A stretch of DNA of 36,267 bases from Magnetospirillum sulfuroxidans (GCF_018224925.1 NZ_JAGTUF010000029.1:1-36267); one strand, 5' to 3'; numbered from the stretch's first letter, positions 23,205 to 32,370 are shown. The notes: generated by a model from the sequence alone, not told the origin. A program made the numbers and translations.

Positions 23205-24783
23205 AGTGGCGGAAGTGACGCATGCCGGTGAAAACCATGGCGAGACCCTTTTCATTGGCAGCGTCGATCACTTCCTGATCGCGCATAGAGCCGCCCGGCT
23301 GGATAATGGCGGTGGCTCCGGCCGCCGCCGCCGCCAACAGCCCGTCAGCAAACGGGAAGAAGGCGTCGGACGCCACCACCGAACCCACCGTCCCGGCCTG
23401 GGCCAAGCCGGCGGCATCGGAAGCTTCCTTTGACTTCCAGGCGGCGATACGGCTGGAATCGACACGGCTCATCTGGCCGGCACCGATGCCGACGGTGCAA
23501 CCATCCTTCACGTAGATGATGGCGTTGGACTTAACATGCTTACAGACGCGGAAGGCGAAGAGCATGTCCTTGAGTTCCTGGTCGGTCGGTGCCCGCTTGG
23601 TCACCACCTTCAGTCCGTCCAGAGTGACGCGACCATTATCCTTGGATTGCAGCAGATAGCCACCCGAGACGTTGCGCAATGTCATCGCCGCTGACGACGG
23701 ATCGGGCATGCCGCCGGTAACCAGCAAGCGCAAATTCTTCTTGGCGGCAAAGGCGGCGATGGCGGCTTCGTCGGCTTCAGGAGCGATCACCACTTCGGTG
23801 AACAGCTTACAGATTTCCTCGGCGGTGGCGCCGTCCAGCTTGCGGTTGATGGCGATAATACCGCCAAAGGCCGACACCGGATCACAGGCCAAAGCCGTCT
23901 TGTAGGCGCTGACGATATCCGGGCCGCTGGCAACACCGCAGGGATTGGCGTGCTTGATAATGGCGACCGTGGGCTCATCGAATTCAGCCGCCAGCTCGTA
24001 AGCGGCATCGGTGTCGTTCAGATTGTTGTAGGAAAGCTCCTTGCCCTGTAACTGGCGGGCGGTGGCGATACCCGGACGCTGAACTCCGTTGACGTAGAAC
24101 GCCGCCTGCTGATGCGGGTTCTCGCCATAACGCAGGTTCTGCTTCAATTCACCGGCCACCACCACGCGGCGCGGGAAGGTGTCGCCCAGCTCACGGGCGA
24201 ACCACTGGGAAATGGCTGCGTCATAAGCGCCGGTGCGGGCGTAAGCGGTCGCCGCCAGATGCTTGCGCAGGGTCAAGGTGGTGGCGCCGTCATGAGCGCT
24301 CATCTCTGCCATCACCCGCTCATAATCCTCGACGTCCACCACCACGGTGACGGCGTCGTGGTTCTTGGAAGCGGCGCGGATCATGGCGGGACCACCAATA
24401 TCGATGTTCTCCACGCATTCGTCATAGCCGGCGCCGTTGGCGACCGTGGCTTCGAACGGATACAGGTTGACCACCAGCAGGTCGATGGGGGTGATGCCGT
24501 GTTCGGCCATGGCCGCTTCATGCTCGGCATTGCCGCGAATACCCAACAAACCACCATGCACCTTGGGATGCAGGGTCTTGACCCGGCCATCCAACATTTC
24601 CGGGAAGCCGGTGTGCTCGGCCACTTCGACCACCTTTAAGCCGGCATCACGGATCGCTTTACAGGTTCCACCGGTGGACAGCAATTCCACATTGCGCTCG
24701 GAGAGGAAACGGGCGAACTCGATCAGTCCGGTCTTGTTGGAAACCGAAAGCAGGGCGCGGCGAATGGGGCGAAGGTCGGACAT
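23203..24783 (-). CDS. purH: Bifunctional AICAR formyltransferase / IMP cyclohydrolase
   Basis: PurH catalyses the last two steps of purine synthesis, formylation of AICAR and ring closure to IMP, in the cytoplasm. The 526-residue length is typical. The N-terminal cyclohydrolase (MGS-like) domain has [42 protein letters not shown] and [10 protein letters not shown]. The transformylase domain has [46 protein letters not shown] and the C-terminal [13 protein letters not shown] 24783 has GGAG 10 bases upstream. It is the only housekeeping gene in the window and sits alone between two glycan operons. Confidence 0.98.
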   Translation of the reverse strand: MSDLRPIRRALLSVSNKTGLIEFARFLSERNVELLSTGGTCKAIRDAGLKVVEVAEHTGFPEMLDGRVKTLHPKVHGGLLGIRGNAEHEAAMAEHGITPIDLLVVNLYPFEATVANGAGYDECVENIDIGGPAMIRAASKNHDAVTVVVDVEDYERVMAEMSAHDGATTLTLRKHLAATAYARTGAYDAAISQWFARELGDTFPRRVVVAGELKQNLRYGENPHQQAAFYVNGVQRPGIATARQLQGKELSYNNLNDTDAAYELAAEFDEPTVAIIKHANPCGVASGPDIVSAYKTALACDPVSAFGGIIAINRKLDGATAEEICKLFTEVVIAPEADEAAIAAFAAKKNLRLLVTGGMPDPSSAAMTLRNVSGGYLLQSKDNGRVTLDGLKVVTKRAPTDQELKDMLFAFRVCKHVKSNAIIYVKDGCTVGIGAGQMSRVDSSRIAAWKSKEASDAAGLAQAGTVGSVVASDAFFPFADGLLAAAAAGATAIIQPGGSMRDQEVIDAANEKGLAMVFTGMRHFRH

Positions 24784-24815
24784 GGCGAATTGGCTCCGGT
24801 ATGCAGATTGGTGGG

Positions 24816-24844
24816 GGTATAGCGCCGCTGCCGTCACGATGAAA
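24816..24844 (-). promoter_or_regulatory. Possible sigma-70 promoter of purH
   Basis: On the minus strand TTTCAT (24844-24839) and TATACC (24821-24816) are separated by 17 bases. The -10 box would lie about 30 bases before the purH start codon. Both hexamers match the consensus only partly, so this is a weak candidate. Confidence 0.3.
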
Positions 24845-25097
24845 GACGAAAGTGTTTCAGCCCATGCGCGCTGCGCAGGGAGTCAAGATTTCCCTGACGG
24901 CGACGATGGTCCGTTCCCGGTTTATGGACGAGGATACCAACACTGATCGGAACCATGGCTGAAGTCCTGCGTCGGCCAAAAGAGTAAATCCCTTCGCCGG
25001 AAGTTCCAACCCATTGATGGCAGCGCTGGTCTTGTTGTCGAGGCGGGCATGGAGTACACCGGTCAGACAAAGGCAACCCTCAGGAGATTTCTTCGGC
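24845..25097. other. Intergenic region with no recognised gene
   Basis: Together with the purH leader, 24784-25097 is a 314-base gap between purH and the second amidotransferase gene. Short ORFs cross it on both strands, but none shows family motifs or a convincing start. I see no tRNA, repeat or terminator. It should contain the promoter of the plus-strand block that starts at 25098, which I could not pin down. Confidence 0.5.
25082..25086 (+). promoter_or_regulatory. Ribosome binding site for a TTG-started amidotransferase
   Basis: AGGAG at 25082-25086 precedes TTG 25098 by 11 bases. The TTG is followed directly by TGC (Cys), the residue that must be exposed at the N-terminus of this enzyme class, which supports this unusual start. 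Confidence 0.6.
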
Positions 25098-26945
25098 TTG
25101 TGCGGCATCGCCGGAATAATGTCGGCCGAACGGTCGGTGAATGCGCAAGCCGTCCGCGCCATGACCGGGCTGATGGCCCATCGCGGTCCCGATGGCGCCG
25201 GATTGTGGGAAGGAGCCAACGGCCGGCTGATGCTTGGCCATCGGCGCTTGGCCATCATTGATCCGACCCCGGCCAGCGCTCAGCCCTTCGTTGCCGACGG
25301 AGTAACCCTGACCTTTAACGGCGAAATCTACAATTACCGGGAAATCCGCGCCGAGCTGACCACCCGCGGACATGCTTTTACGACCGAAGGCGACGCCGAA
25401 GTCATTATCGCCGCTTGGCGGCAATGGGGCGAGGCCTGCGTCGAATTCTTCAACGGCATGTTCGCCTTCGCGCTATGGGACACAGACAAGCGGCAATTGT
25501 TCTGTGCCCGTGACCGTTTCGGCGAAAAACCGTTTCTCTATGTGCGCGGCGTGGGCTTTTTCGCCTTTGCTTCCGAATTCAAGGCCTTGTTGGCGCTTGA
25601 GGGGGTTTCCTCCGTCATCGACACCCCGCGGCTGGCTCGCTTTCTGACGGTTCCCGCCGATGGTCTGGACCGGGGCGAGACCACCTTGTTTCCAGCAATC
25701 CGTCAATTGCCGCCCGCCCATGCGGCAAGCATCGACCTCGACACCCTGACGATGCGCAGTACCTGCTATTGGAGCGGCCAGCCAGCCCCGGAAGTCCGCC
25801 ATCTCTCCGCCCATGACGCCGCCAATACCTTTCGCGATCTCTTGACCGATTCGGTCCGTCTGCGTCTGCGAAGCGATGTGCCGCTAGGGTCGTGTCTATC
25901 GGGCGGCCTGGATTCGGGAGCCATCGTCTGCCTGGCCCGGCACGAATTGGGTGAAAGCGTGCCTTATCACACCTTTTCCGGCCGCTTTCCCGGCACCAGT
26001 GCCGATGAAGGCGCGTATATGGAGTCGATCGCCGCCGCTACCCACCCAATCCGTCACGATATCGCCCCCAAACCGTCGGTATTGCTGGACGAGTTGGCTC
26101 AATTCGCCTGGGCCAACGAATTACCGGTGGATTCAGCCAGCCAATACGCCCAGTACTGCGTTTTCCGGCTTGCCCGCCAGAACGGCGTCAAAGTACTGCT
26201 GGATGGCCAGGGCGCCGATGAGATCCTGGGTGGCTACGAGCAATATTTCACCGCTTATCTGCGCGGCGGGGGCCGCAATTCACCGCTGATCGCCAGCCGC
26301 TATGGTGATGCCTTGACCCAGGTACAGCCCTGGCATGCTGCATTACCCACCGGCTTACGCCGCCTGTTGGCGCGGAGCTTGAACAAGGGCAGCGATATCA
26401 GCTTTGGCTTGACCGGCGATGTCCGCGTGGAACGCCGGCCGCCACCTGCCAACCTGCACGAAGCCTTACGACGCGATGCCCTGGATGGCTTCCTCGGCAC
26501 ACTTTTGCGTTATGGCGACCGCAATTCCATGGCCCATTCGGTGGAAGTGCGATTACCCTTCACCGACCACCGCCTGTTCGAATTCGCCCAGGGCCTGCCG
26601 GCCGAGCAATTGATGGGCGATGGCGAGACCAAACGGTTGCTGCGCCAGGCCATGAATGGAATTTTACCCGACATGGTACGGCTGAGATGGCGCAAGCACG
26701 GCTTTGTGCCGCCGCAGGTGAATTGGCTGCATGACGGCTTGTTAAAAGCGGTGGAACAGGTGGTCGAGGATCCCAGCCTCTCGGCACTATGGGATCGACG
26801 TTGGTGGCGTTCGGCCATTCGTCGCTTCCATGCCGGCGACACCACGCAAGCCGCCGGTCTGTGGAAGGTGCTGGCCACCGAAGCTTGGCGGGCCCATTTC
26901 CTTGAACCGGCAGCGCGCCAACATAAATTCCAGCCGCTGCTGTAA
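25098..26945 (+). CDS. AsnB-like glutamine amidotransferase (class II), second copy
   Basis: This is a 615-residue asparagine-synthetase-like protein. TTG 25098 is taken as the start because it places Cys at position 2 (MCGIAGIMSAE), as the glutaminase mechanism needs; upstream in-frame codons do not resemble the family. Glutaminase motifs are LMAHRGPDGAGLW, LGHRRLAIIDP and FNGEIYNYREI. The synthetase domain has a canonical PP-loop, LSGGLDSGAIV at about residue 268, and LDGQGADEILGGYEQYF. MAHSVEVRLPFTDHRLFEFA is the usual C-terminal signature. It is not a close copy of the one at 17602. It heads the block containing the TviB-type dehydrogenase, so uronic acid amidation is a reasonable role; plain asparagine synthesis is the alternative. 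Confidence 0.92.
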   Translation: MCGIAGIMSAERSVNAQAVRAMTGLMAHRGPDGAGLWEGANGRLMLGHRRLAIIDPTPASAQPFVADGVTLTFNGEIYNYREIRAELTTRGHAFTTEGDAEVIIAAWRQWGEACVEFFNGMFAFALWDTDKRQLFCARDRFGEKPFLYVRGVGFFAFASEFKALLALEGVSSVIDTPRLARFLTVPADGLDRGETTLFPAIRQLPPAHAASIDLDTLTMRSTCYWSGQPAPEVRHLSAHDAANTFRDLLTDSVRLRLRSDVPLGSCLSGGLDSGAIVCLARHELGESVPYHTFSGRFPGTSADEGAYMESIAAATHPIRHDIAPKPSVLLDELAQFAWANELPVDSASQYAQYCVFRLARQNGVKVLLDGQGADEILGGYEQYFTAYLRGGGRNSPLIASRYGDALTQVQPWHAALPTGLRRLLARSLNKGSDISFGLTGDVRVERRPPPANLHEALRRDALDGFLGTLLRYGDRNSMAHSVEVRLPFTDHRLFEFAQGLPAEQLMGDGETKRLLRQAMNGILPDMVRLRWRKHGFVPPQVNWLHDGLLKAVEQVVEDPSLSALWDRRWWRSAIRRFHAGDTTQAAGLWKVLATEAWRAHFLEPAARQHKFQPLL

Positions 26946-26947
26946 CC

Positions 26948-28114
26948 ATGCGCCTTGTCTTCGTCAACCACTGCCACCCCCGTACCCCGCACGTCTGCGC
27001 CACCCGTGTCGCCCGCATGGCGGAAGCCTGCGCCCGTGCCGGCCATCAGGTGGTGCTACTGACCGAAACCCTGGGCGGCCACCCGGCACGGCTGTCGCCG
27101 GGGGAACTCCCCACCGCCTTAGATCGCCACGACTGGACCCAGCCGTTTTTGCTGGATTGCCCCCCCCAAGACGGCGCCCTTGGCGCGGCCTTGCGTCAAG
27201 GCTGGGGGCCACGTCTGCTGCGGCGGCCCTTACTGGCGGCAATCTATGCCCTTCGCGGCGGTCTGTTCACCGATTGGCGGCATGGGGCCAGCCTGTATCT
27301 GCCGCTGCTGGTCCGTCATTTCCACCCTCAAGCCTGCTGGGCCACCTTCGGCAATACCGACGCCTGGATCATCGCCCAACGCCTTGCCCGTCTTGCTGGC
27401 GGCAAATGGATCGCGGATCTCAAGGATCCATGGAGCGTGTTCATCCCAGCGTTGCTGCGCCGGGTGTTGACGTGGCGTTTTACCGATGCCGCCGCGTTCA
27501 CCGCCTTGTCGGAGCAACACGGGGCCGAGGTGAAAACATGGTTTGGACGACCGGCGACAACGGTTTATTCCGGTATTGATGAGGGTTTTCTGCCGCCGCC
27601 ACCGCCGCCACCCTCTCCAGCCGATGGCATCCGCCTGCTGCTGGTCGGCGGCCTATACGCACAAGAACATCTCGACCTGTTGGCCGAGGGCTTGCGCCGT
27701 TGGGGACACCGCCCCACCCTGGTCTATGCCGGCAGCGAAAGCGCCAAAGCCCGCGCCGCCTTTGCCGGTCTGGTCCTGGAAACCCCCGGCTATGTGGATT
27801 TGCCCCATTTGCGGGCCTTGGCCGCGGGCTGTCACGCGACGCTTTATGTGCGCAATTCACGGGCGCTGTATCAGCACAAATTGGTGGAATTGCTGGCGCT
27901 GGATCGCCCCACCATCTGCTTGCCGCAAGAAGCCCCCGAGGCGCTGGCCATCGCCAGCCGCTTGGGGGCGGATTTCCGTTCCTGCGCCGACGCTGCCCAA
28001 CTGAGCCGAGCCTTGACCGAGATGGTCGGCCGCATCACCCCAATCGACCGCACCGAACTGGCTCGTTACACTTGGGATGCCCAAGCGCAACAGCTTCTGG
28101 AGGTGCTGGTATGA
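26948..28114 (+). CDS. GT-B fold glycosyltransferase with a polyproline linker
   Basis: This is a 388-residue protein with a glycosyltransferase GT4-like layout. The N-terminal domain begins MRLVFVNHCHPRTPHVCATR and contains KWIADLKDPWSVF near residue 158, common in GT4 enzymes. VYSGIDEGF leads into a run of seven Pro (PPPPPPPSP, about residues 216-224), a flexible hinge between the two domains. The C-terminal domain has IRLLLVGGLYAQEHLDLLAE and RALYQHKLVELLALDRPTI, where only the second Glu of E-x7-E is recognisable. It starts 2 bases after the amidotransferase stop and overlaps the next gene by ATGA. Confidence 0.82.
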   Translation: MRLVFVNHCHPRTPHVCATRVARMAEACARAGHQVVLLTETLGGHPARLSPGELPTALDRHDWTQPFLLDCPPQDGALGAALRQGWGPRLLRRPLLAAIYALRGGLFTDWRHGASLYLPLLVRHFHPQACWATFGNTDAWIIAQRLARLAGGKWIADLKDPWSVFIPALLRRVLTWRFTDAAAFTALSEQHGAEVKTWFGRPATTVYSGIDEGFLPPPPPPPSPADGIRLLLVGGLYAQEHLDLLAEGLRRWGHRPTLVYAGSESAKARAAFAGLVLETPGYVDLPHLRALAAGCHATLYVRNSRALYQHKLVELLALDRPTICLPQEAPEALAIASRLGADFRSCADAAQLSRALTEMVGRITPIDRTELARYTWDAQAQQLLEVLV

Positions 28115-29238
28115 AAGTCGCCGTCGCCGTCCACGGCCGTTTTCACGCCTTTGAACTGGCCGGGCAGCTTTACGCCCGCCGCCTGCTGGCGCGGCTGGAC
28201 ACCACCTATCCGGGCTTCGCCGCCCCGGCGCGGCTGCCGCTGCGCACCTTGCCGTGGCTGGAACTGATCCGCCGCATGTGGCCACGTCTGCACCTGCCCG
28301 GCAGCCCCGATCTGTTCATCGCCCGCGCTTTCGCCCGTTCCCTGGCAGGCCACCTGCCGCAGGCGGATATTCTGGTGGGGTGGAGCGGCGCCTTGCTGGA
28401 AGCAATCGAACCGGCACGGGCGCACGGCCTCAAAGTGGTGCTGGAACGCGGCTCGACACACATGTCCCACCAGACCGAGATTTTGCGCGATGCCCACGCC
28501 CGCTTCGGCCTGGAATGGCGCACGACCGATCCGCGCCTGATCGCCCGCGAACTGGCCGAATACGAATCCGTCGATTTGATTTGTACCGGCTGCTCGCATG
28601 CCCGCCAGACTTTCCTTGACCGTGGGATCGCCGCCGCCAAGATCGCCGTCAATCCCTATGGCGTCGATCTATCCCGCTTTTCTCCTGGAGATCACCCCCG
28701 GAAAAAACGAATTCTCTTCGCCGGTCTGGTCGGCCTGCGCAAGGGGATCCCCTGGTTACTCGACGCCTTTCGTGCTCTTCCCGCCGATTGGGAATTGCAT
28801 CTGGTCGGCCCACAGGAACCCGGCTTTGCCGCACTTTTGCACCGTTATGATATGAGCAGAATCATCTTACGTGGTCCGCTCAGTCACAACGCCCTGGCCG
28901 AGGAATACCGTCAAGCCGCCATTTTCTGCCTTCCGTCCATCGAAGAGGGTTTCGGCATGGTCATCCTTCAAGCCATGGCCTCGGGCTGTGCCGTGGTGGC
29001 ATCCACCGCCACCGGCGGTCCCGATGCCGGTGACCATGGCCGTCATTTGATGCTGGTCCCGCCCGCCGACAGCCCCGCCTTGGCCGATGCCTTGAACATT
29101 CTCGCCGCCGACGAATCCCTGCGCCACCGCTTGGGCGAGGCGGCCCATCTCCGCGTCGCCGATGATTTTTCCTGGAATGATTACGGCGAACGGGCTGTTA
29201 CCTTGTACCAGATGTTGACGAACCCGAAGTCCGTGTGA
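28111..29238 (+). CDS. GT4 glycosyltransferase
   Basis: This is a 375-residue GT-B enzyme opening MKVAVAVHGRFHAFELAGQL. The middle has LKVVLERGSTHMSHQTEIL and a hinge NPYGVDLSRF that introduces the donor domain. That domain has ILFAGLVGLRKGIPWLLDAF and EEGFGMVILQAMASGCAVVA, so the second Glu of E-x7-E is Gln here as well. ATG 28111 overlaps the upstream stop by ATGA. The stop at 29236-29238 overlaps an ATG in the frame of the dehydrogenase gene that follows. Confidence 0.88.
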   Translation: MKVAVAVHGRFHAFELAGQLYARRLLARLDTTYPGFAAPARLPLRTLPWLELIRRMWPRLHLPGSPDLFIARAFARSLAGHLPQADILVGWSGALLEAIEPARAHGLKVVLERGSTHMSHQTEILRDAHARFGLEWRTTDPRLIARELAEYESVDLICTGCSHARQTFLDRGIAAAKIAVNPYGVDLSRFSPGDHPRKKRILFAGLVGLRKGIPWLLDAFRALPADWELHLVGPQEPGFAALLHRYDMSRIILRGPLSHNALAEEYRQAAIFCLPSIEEGFGMVILQAMASGCAVVASTATGGPDAGDHGRHLMLVPPADSPALADALNILAADESLRHRLGEAAHLRVADDFSWNDYGERAVTLYQMLTNPKSV

Positions 29239-29279
29239 TGAAACTGCCGCCATCGCCAGCCGAAAGAAGCTTTTCCACC

Positions 29280-30548
29280 ATGATCAAAAACCCGAAAGTC
29301 GCCGTTATCGGTCTCGGATATGTCGGTCTGCCTTTGGCCGTGGCCATCGCCCGGCATTTTCCGACGGTCGGGTTCGATATTTCCCAGCCGCGCGTGACCG
29401 AACTGCATCAAGGGTTTGATCGCACCGGCGAGGTGGAGGCGGCGGTATTGCGGGCCAGCACCATCAAGCTGTCGGCCAAAACCGACGCGATAGCCGGCTG
29501 CGACGTCTTCATCGTCACCGTGCCGACGCCCGTGACCGAGGCCAACACCCCCGATTTGGGTCCGGTGATGAGCGCCTGTCGCACCGTCGGCGCCATCATG
29601 GGCAAGGGCGCGGTCGTGGTGTTCGAAAGCACCGTCTATCCTGGCGTCACCGAAGATCTTTGCGGCCCTGAATTGGAACGGGTCTCGGGGTTGAAATGCG
29701 GAATCGACTTTTTCCTCGGCTACAGCCCCGAGCGCATCAATCCGGGCGACCGCGAACACACGGTCGAGCGTATCACCAAGGTCATCGCCGGCCAGAATGC
29801 CGAGATCACCGACTTGTTGGCCCGGATTTACGGCGCGGTGACCAGCGGCGGCGTCTTCCGCGCCGCCTCGATCCGCGTCGCCGAAGCGGCCAAGGTGATC
29901 GAAAACGCCCAACGCGACATCAACATCGCCTTCATCAATGAAATCACCCAGATTTTCCAGAAGCTGGATATTTCCGTCTATGACGTGCTCGACGCGTCGG
30001 CCACCAAGTGGAACTTCCTGAATTTCAAACCCGGTCTGGTCGGCGGCCACTGCATCGGCGTCGATCCGTTCTATCTGGCCCAATGCGCCCTGGATAACGG
30101 TCACCATCCCGAAGTCATCCTGGCCGGCCGCCGGATCAATGACGGCATGGGCCCGTGGATCGCCGAAAAGATTTCCAACCTGCTGACCGGTCCGTCCCGC
30201 ATTCTGGTGCTGGGCCTGACCTTCAAGGAAAACGTGCCCGATCTGCGCAATTCCAAGGTTATCGACGTCATCAGGAAGCTGCGGAGCCTGGGCCATCAGG
30301 TGGCGGTGCACGACCCCTTCGCCGACCCGGCGGAAGCCCAGCATGAATATGGCGAGACGCTCATCCCGTCCCTGGATGGCTTGACCGGATACGACTGCAT
30401 CGTCGGGGCCGTCCCCCATGATCCCTATTGTGCTTTCACCGATGAGAATTTCGACGTTCTGCTGAAACAGGGTGGCCTGATCGCCGACGTCAAGGCCCTG
30501 TGGCGCGGCAAGGAATTGCCGGCGGCCATGCGGTTGTGGAGGCTGTAA
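29280..30548 (+). CDS. TviB/WbpO-type UDP-N-acetylhexosamine 6-dehydrogenase
   Basis: This NAD-dependent enzyme oxidises C6 of a UDP-HexNAc to the uronic acid. The 422-residue protein starts MIKNPKVAVIGLGYVGLPLA with the Rossmann motif. It has FIVTVPTPVTEANTPDL and VVFESTVYPGVTEDLCGPEL, then GYSPERINPGD. AEAAKVIENAQRDINIAFIN is followed by KWNFLNFKPGLVGGHCIGVD, which carries the catalytic Cys, and by LGLTFKENVPDLRNSKV. These motifs match Vi-antigen TviB and Pseudomonas WbpO closely. ATG 29238, which overlaps the previous stop as TGATG, would add 14 residues outside the fold; I prefer 29280 but cannot exclude 29238. The product, probably UDP-GalNAcA or UDP-GlcNAcA, could be amidated by one of the two AsnB-like proteins. 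Confidence 0.93.
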   Translation: MIKNPKVAVIGLGYVGLPLAVAIARHFPTVGFDISQPRVTELHQGFDRTGEVEAAVLRASTIKLSAKTDAIAGCDVFIVTVPTPVTEANTPDLGPVMSACRTVGAIMGKGAVVVFESTVYPGVTEDLCGPELERVSGLKCGIDFFLGYSPERINPGDREHTVERITKVIAGQNAEITDLLARIYGAVTSGGVFRAASIRVAEAAKVIENAQRDINIAFINEITQIFQKLDISVYDVLDASATKWNFLNFKPGLVGGHCIGVDPFYLAQCALDNGHHPEVILAGRRINDGMGPWIAEKISNLLTGPSRILVLGLTFKENVPDLRNSKVIDVIRKLRSLGHQVAVHDPFADPAEAQHEYGETLIPSLDGLTGYDCIVGAVPHDPYCAFTDENFDVLLKQGGLIADVKALWRGKELPAAMRLWRL

Positions 30549-30551
30549 CCC

Positions 30552-31502
30552 TTGCGCATCCTGTTCGTCACCGCCAGCCGCATCGGTGACGCCGTTCTGT
30601 CCACCGGTCTTTTGGCCCATCTGGCCGAACAATACCCCCAGGCCCGCTTCACCGTAGCCTGCGGCACGCCGGCCGCGCCGCTCTTCGCCGCCGCGCCTTT
30701 CGTTGAAAAGGTCATCCCCATGGTCAAGCGCAAGCGCGCCGGCCATTGGTGGGATTTATGGAAACAAACTTGCACCACCTGGTGGTCGTTGGTGGTGGAT
30801 TTGCGCGGTTCGGCCCTCGGCTATGTGGTCCCCACCCGTCGCCGCGCCGTGCTGAAATCATCATGGGCACCTAAGCACCGGCTCTACCACCTGTCCTCGG
30901 TCCTGGGTCTGGAGCAAGCATTCACCCCGGTCTTGTGGAACACACCGGAGCAAACGGCCCAGGCGGAAGGCCTGCTACCCGCCGGCTCACCCATTCTGGC
31001 TTTGGGTCCCACCGCCAATTGGGGCGGCAAGCAATGGCCAGCCGAACGCTTCGCCCAGGTGGCACAAGAATTAACCGCCGAGAATGGCGGCCGTATCGCT
31101 GTCTTCGGTGCTGAAAGTGAACAAGAATCGGTCCACCCCTTGCTTGCGGCCCTGCCGAAGGATCGCGTCATCAACCTGATCGGCAAAGTGGATCTGCCCA
31201 CCGTCTACGCCTGCCTGAAGCGGGCCAGCCTGTATGTGGGCAACGATTCAGGCCTGATGCACATGGCCGCCGCCGCCGGCATTCCCACCCTGGGCCTGTT
31301 CGGCCCGTCGTCGGAAATCTTTTACGGCCCCTTTGGCCGCCATTGCGCCAGCATCCGCGGTCCGCGCAGTTTCGAGGAAATCTGCCACGCCCCCGATTAC
31401 GATTACCGTAGCCAAGCTTGTCTAATGCTGGATCTGAACGTGGAAACGGTGGTCAACGCCGCCCGCGAGCTGACAACCACGACAACCTTTGTTGCCAATT
31501 AG
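30552..31502 (+). CDS. GT9 glycosyltransferase (heptosyltransferase-like)
   Basis: This is a 316-residue GT-B enzyme of the ADP-heptose:LPS heptosyltransferase family. The N-terminus reads MRILFVTASRIGDAVLSTGL, the family signature. ILALGPTANWGGKQWPAERF near residue 150 and LYVGNDSGLMHMAAAAGIPT near residue 228 are the two donor-binding motifs. The start is TTG 30552, with GGAGG at 30538-30542 nine bases upstream; no ATG fits. It lies 3 bases after the dehydrogenase stop. It may transfer heptose in the LPS core or another sugar in this glycan. Confidence 0.9.
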   Translation: MRILFVTASRIGDAVLSTGLLAHLAEQYPQARFTVACGTPAAPLFAAAPFVEKVIPMVKRKRAGHWWDLWKQTCTTWWSLVVDLRGSALGYVVPTRRRAVLKSSWAPKHRLYHLSSVLGLEQAFTPVLWNTPEQTAQAEGLLPAGSPILALGPTANWGGKQWPAERFAQVAQELTAENGGRIAVFGAESEQESVHPLLAALPKDRVINLIGKVDLPTVYACLKRASLYVGNDSGLMHMAAAAGIPTLGLFGPSSEIFYGPFGRHCASIRGPRSFEEICHAPDYDYRSQACLMLDLNVETVVNAARELTTTTTFVAN

Positions 31503-31558
31503 GCAAAATATTGCGTAGAACCGCCCTTGATCAGAGTGGCTGAACGCCGAGGCTCGCC

Positions 31559-32272
31559 GTGAACAAGCTTTCCGTAGTTGTCCCTTGCTATAATGAAGAA
31601 TCCACTCTTGAGGCTATCGTTGATCGTATCATCGTGGCGGATCGCTGCGGTCTTGATCTGGAAATCGTCATCATTGATGACGGCTCGCACGATAAATCAG
31701 CCGACGTGATGAAGTCCCTGGCGGCCAAGTACCCCTTTGTCTCGTGCCAGTACCATCCGATCAACCAGGGCAAAGGCGCCGCCTTGCGCACCGGTTTCGA
31801 ACAAGCCATCGGTGATATCGTGCTGGTCCAAGACGCCGACCTGGAATATAGCCCCAACGATTATCCCAAGCTGCTCAAGCCGTTGCTGGACGGCCGCGCC
31901 GATGTGGTGTTCGGTTCACGCTTCAAGGGCGGCGACGAAACCCGGGTGCTGTATTTCTGGCACTGGGTTGCCAATTGGGGCCTGACCTTGGCTTCCAACA
32001 TGGCGACTGACTTGAACCTGACCGACATGGAAACCTGCTACAAGGCGTTCCGGCGCGAGATCATCCAACGCATCCGTATCCAGGAAAACCGCTTCGGTTT
32101 CGAACCCGAGATCACGGCAAAGGTGGCTCGTTTGCAGCCCAAGCCACGGATTTATGAAGTGGGCATCAGCTACGCCGGACGCACCTATGACGAGGGCAAG
32201 AAGATCGGCTGGCGCGATGGTTTCCGTGCGCTTTATTGCATCGTTCGCTATAATTTTTTCGCTGGAAACTGA
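31559..32272 (+). CDS. GT2 glycosyltransferase, DPM1/polyprenol-phosphate type
   Basis: This is a 237-residue GT-A enzyme. It opens LSVVVPCYNEESTLEAIVDR, has EIVIIDDGSHDKS and NQGKGAALRTGFEQAIGDIV, and the metal-binding DXD as VQDADLEYSP near residue 94. YKAFRREIIQRI and RTYDEGKKIGWRDG are typical of the dolichol/undecaprenol-phosphate sugar transferase group. There is no C-terminal transmembrane domain, so it resembles the short soluble forms. The start is GTG 31559, with GAGG a few bases upstream. It may load a sugar onto undecaprenyl phosphate for periplasmic transfer. An IS remnant begins 8 bases after its stop. Confidence 0.88.
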   Translation: MNKLSVVVPCYNEESTLEAIVDRIIVADRCGLDLEIVIIDDGSHDKSADVMKSLAAKYPFVSCQYHPINQGKGAALRTGFEQAIGDIVLVQDADLEYSPNDYPKLLKPLLDGRADVVFGSRFKGGDETRVLYFWHWVANWGLTLASNMATDLNLTDMETCYKAFRREIIQRIRIQENRFGFEPEITAKVARLQPKPRIYEVGISYAGRTYDEGKKIGWRDGFRALYCIVRYNFFAGN

Positions 32273-32280
32273 ACTGGCAT

Positions 32281-32370
32281 GAATGGCTGGGCCAATACAT
32301 CTTTGAAACCATCACTGAGGTGCAGGATTACGCCACAGAGTGGCTATGGACCTACAACAATGACCATCCA
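32281..32370 (+). pseudogene. C-terminal remnant of an IS3-family transposase
   Basis: Thirty codons read EWLGQYIFETITEVQDYATE and then WLWTYNNDHP. This is the well-known C-terminal segment of IS3-group OrfB, which normally continues 'NM..GG.TP...L'. The similarity ends at 32370, where IS630-derived sequence on the other strand begins. It is a short, non-functional piece with no start. Confidence 0.8.

Noticed and set aside
29181-30746. A 521-codon open frame antisense to the dehydrogenase gene
   Set aside because: It has no recognisable domain and exactly mirrors a strongly identified TviB-type gene; long antisense frames are expected from G/C-rich third positions.
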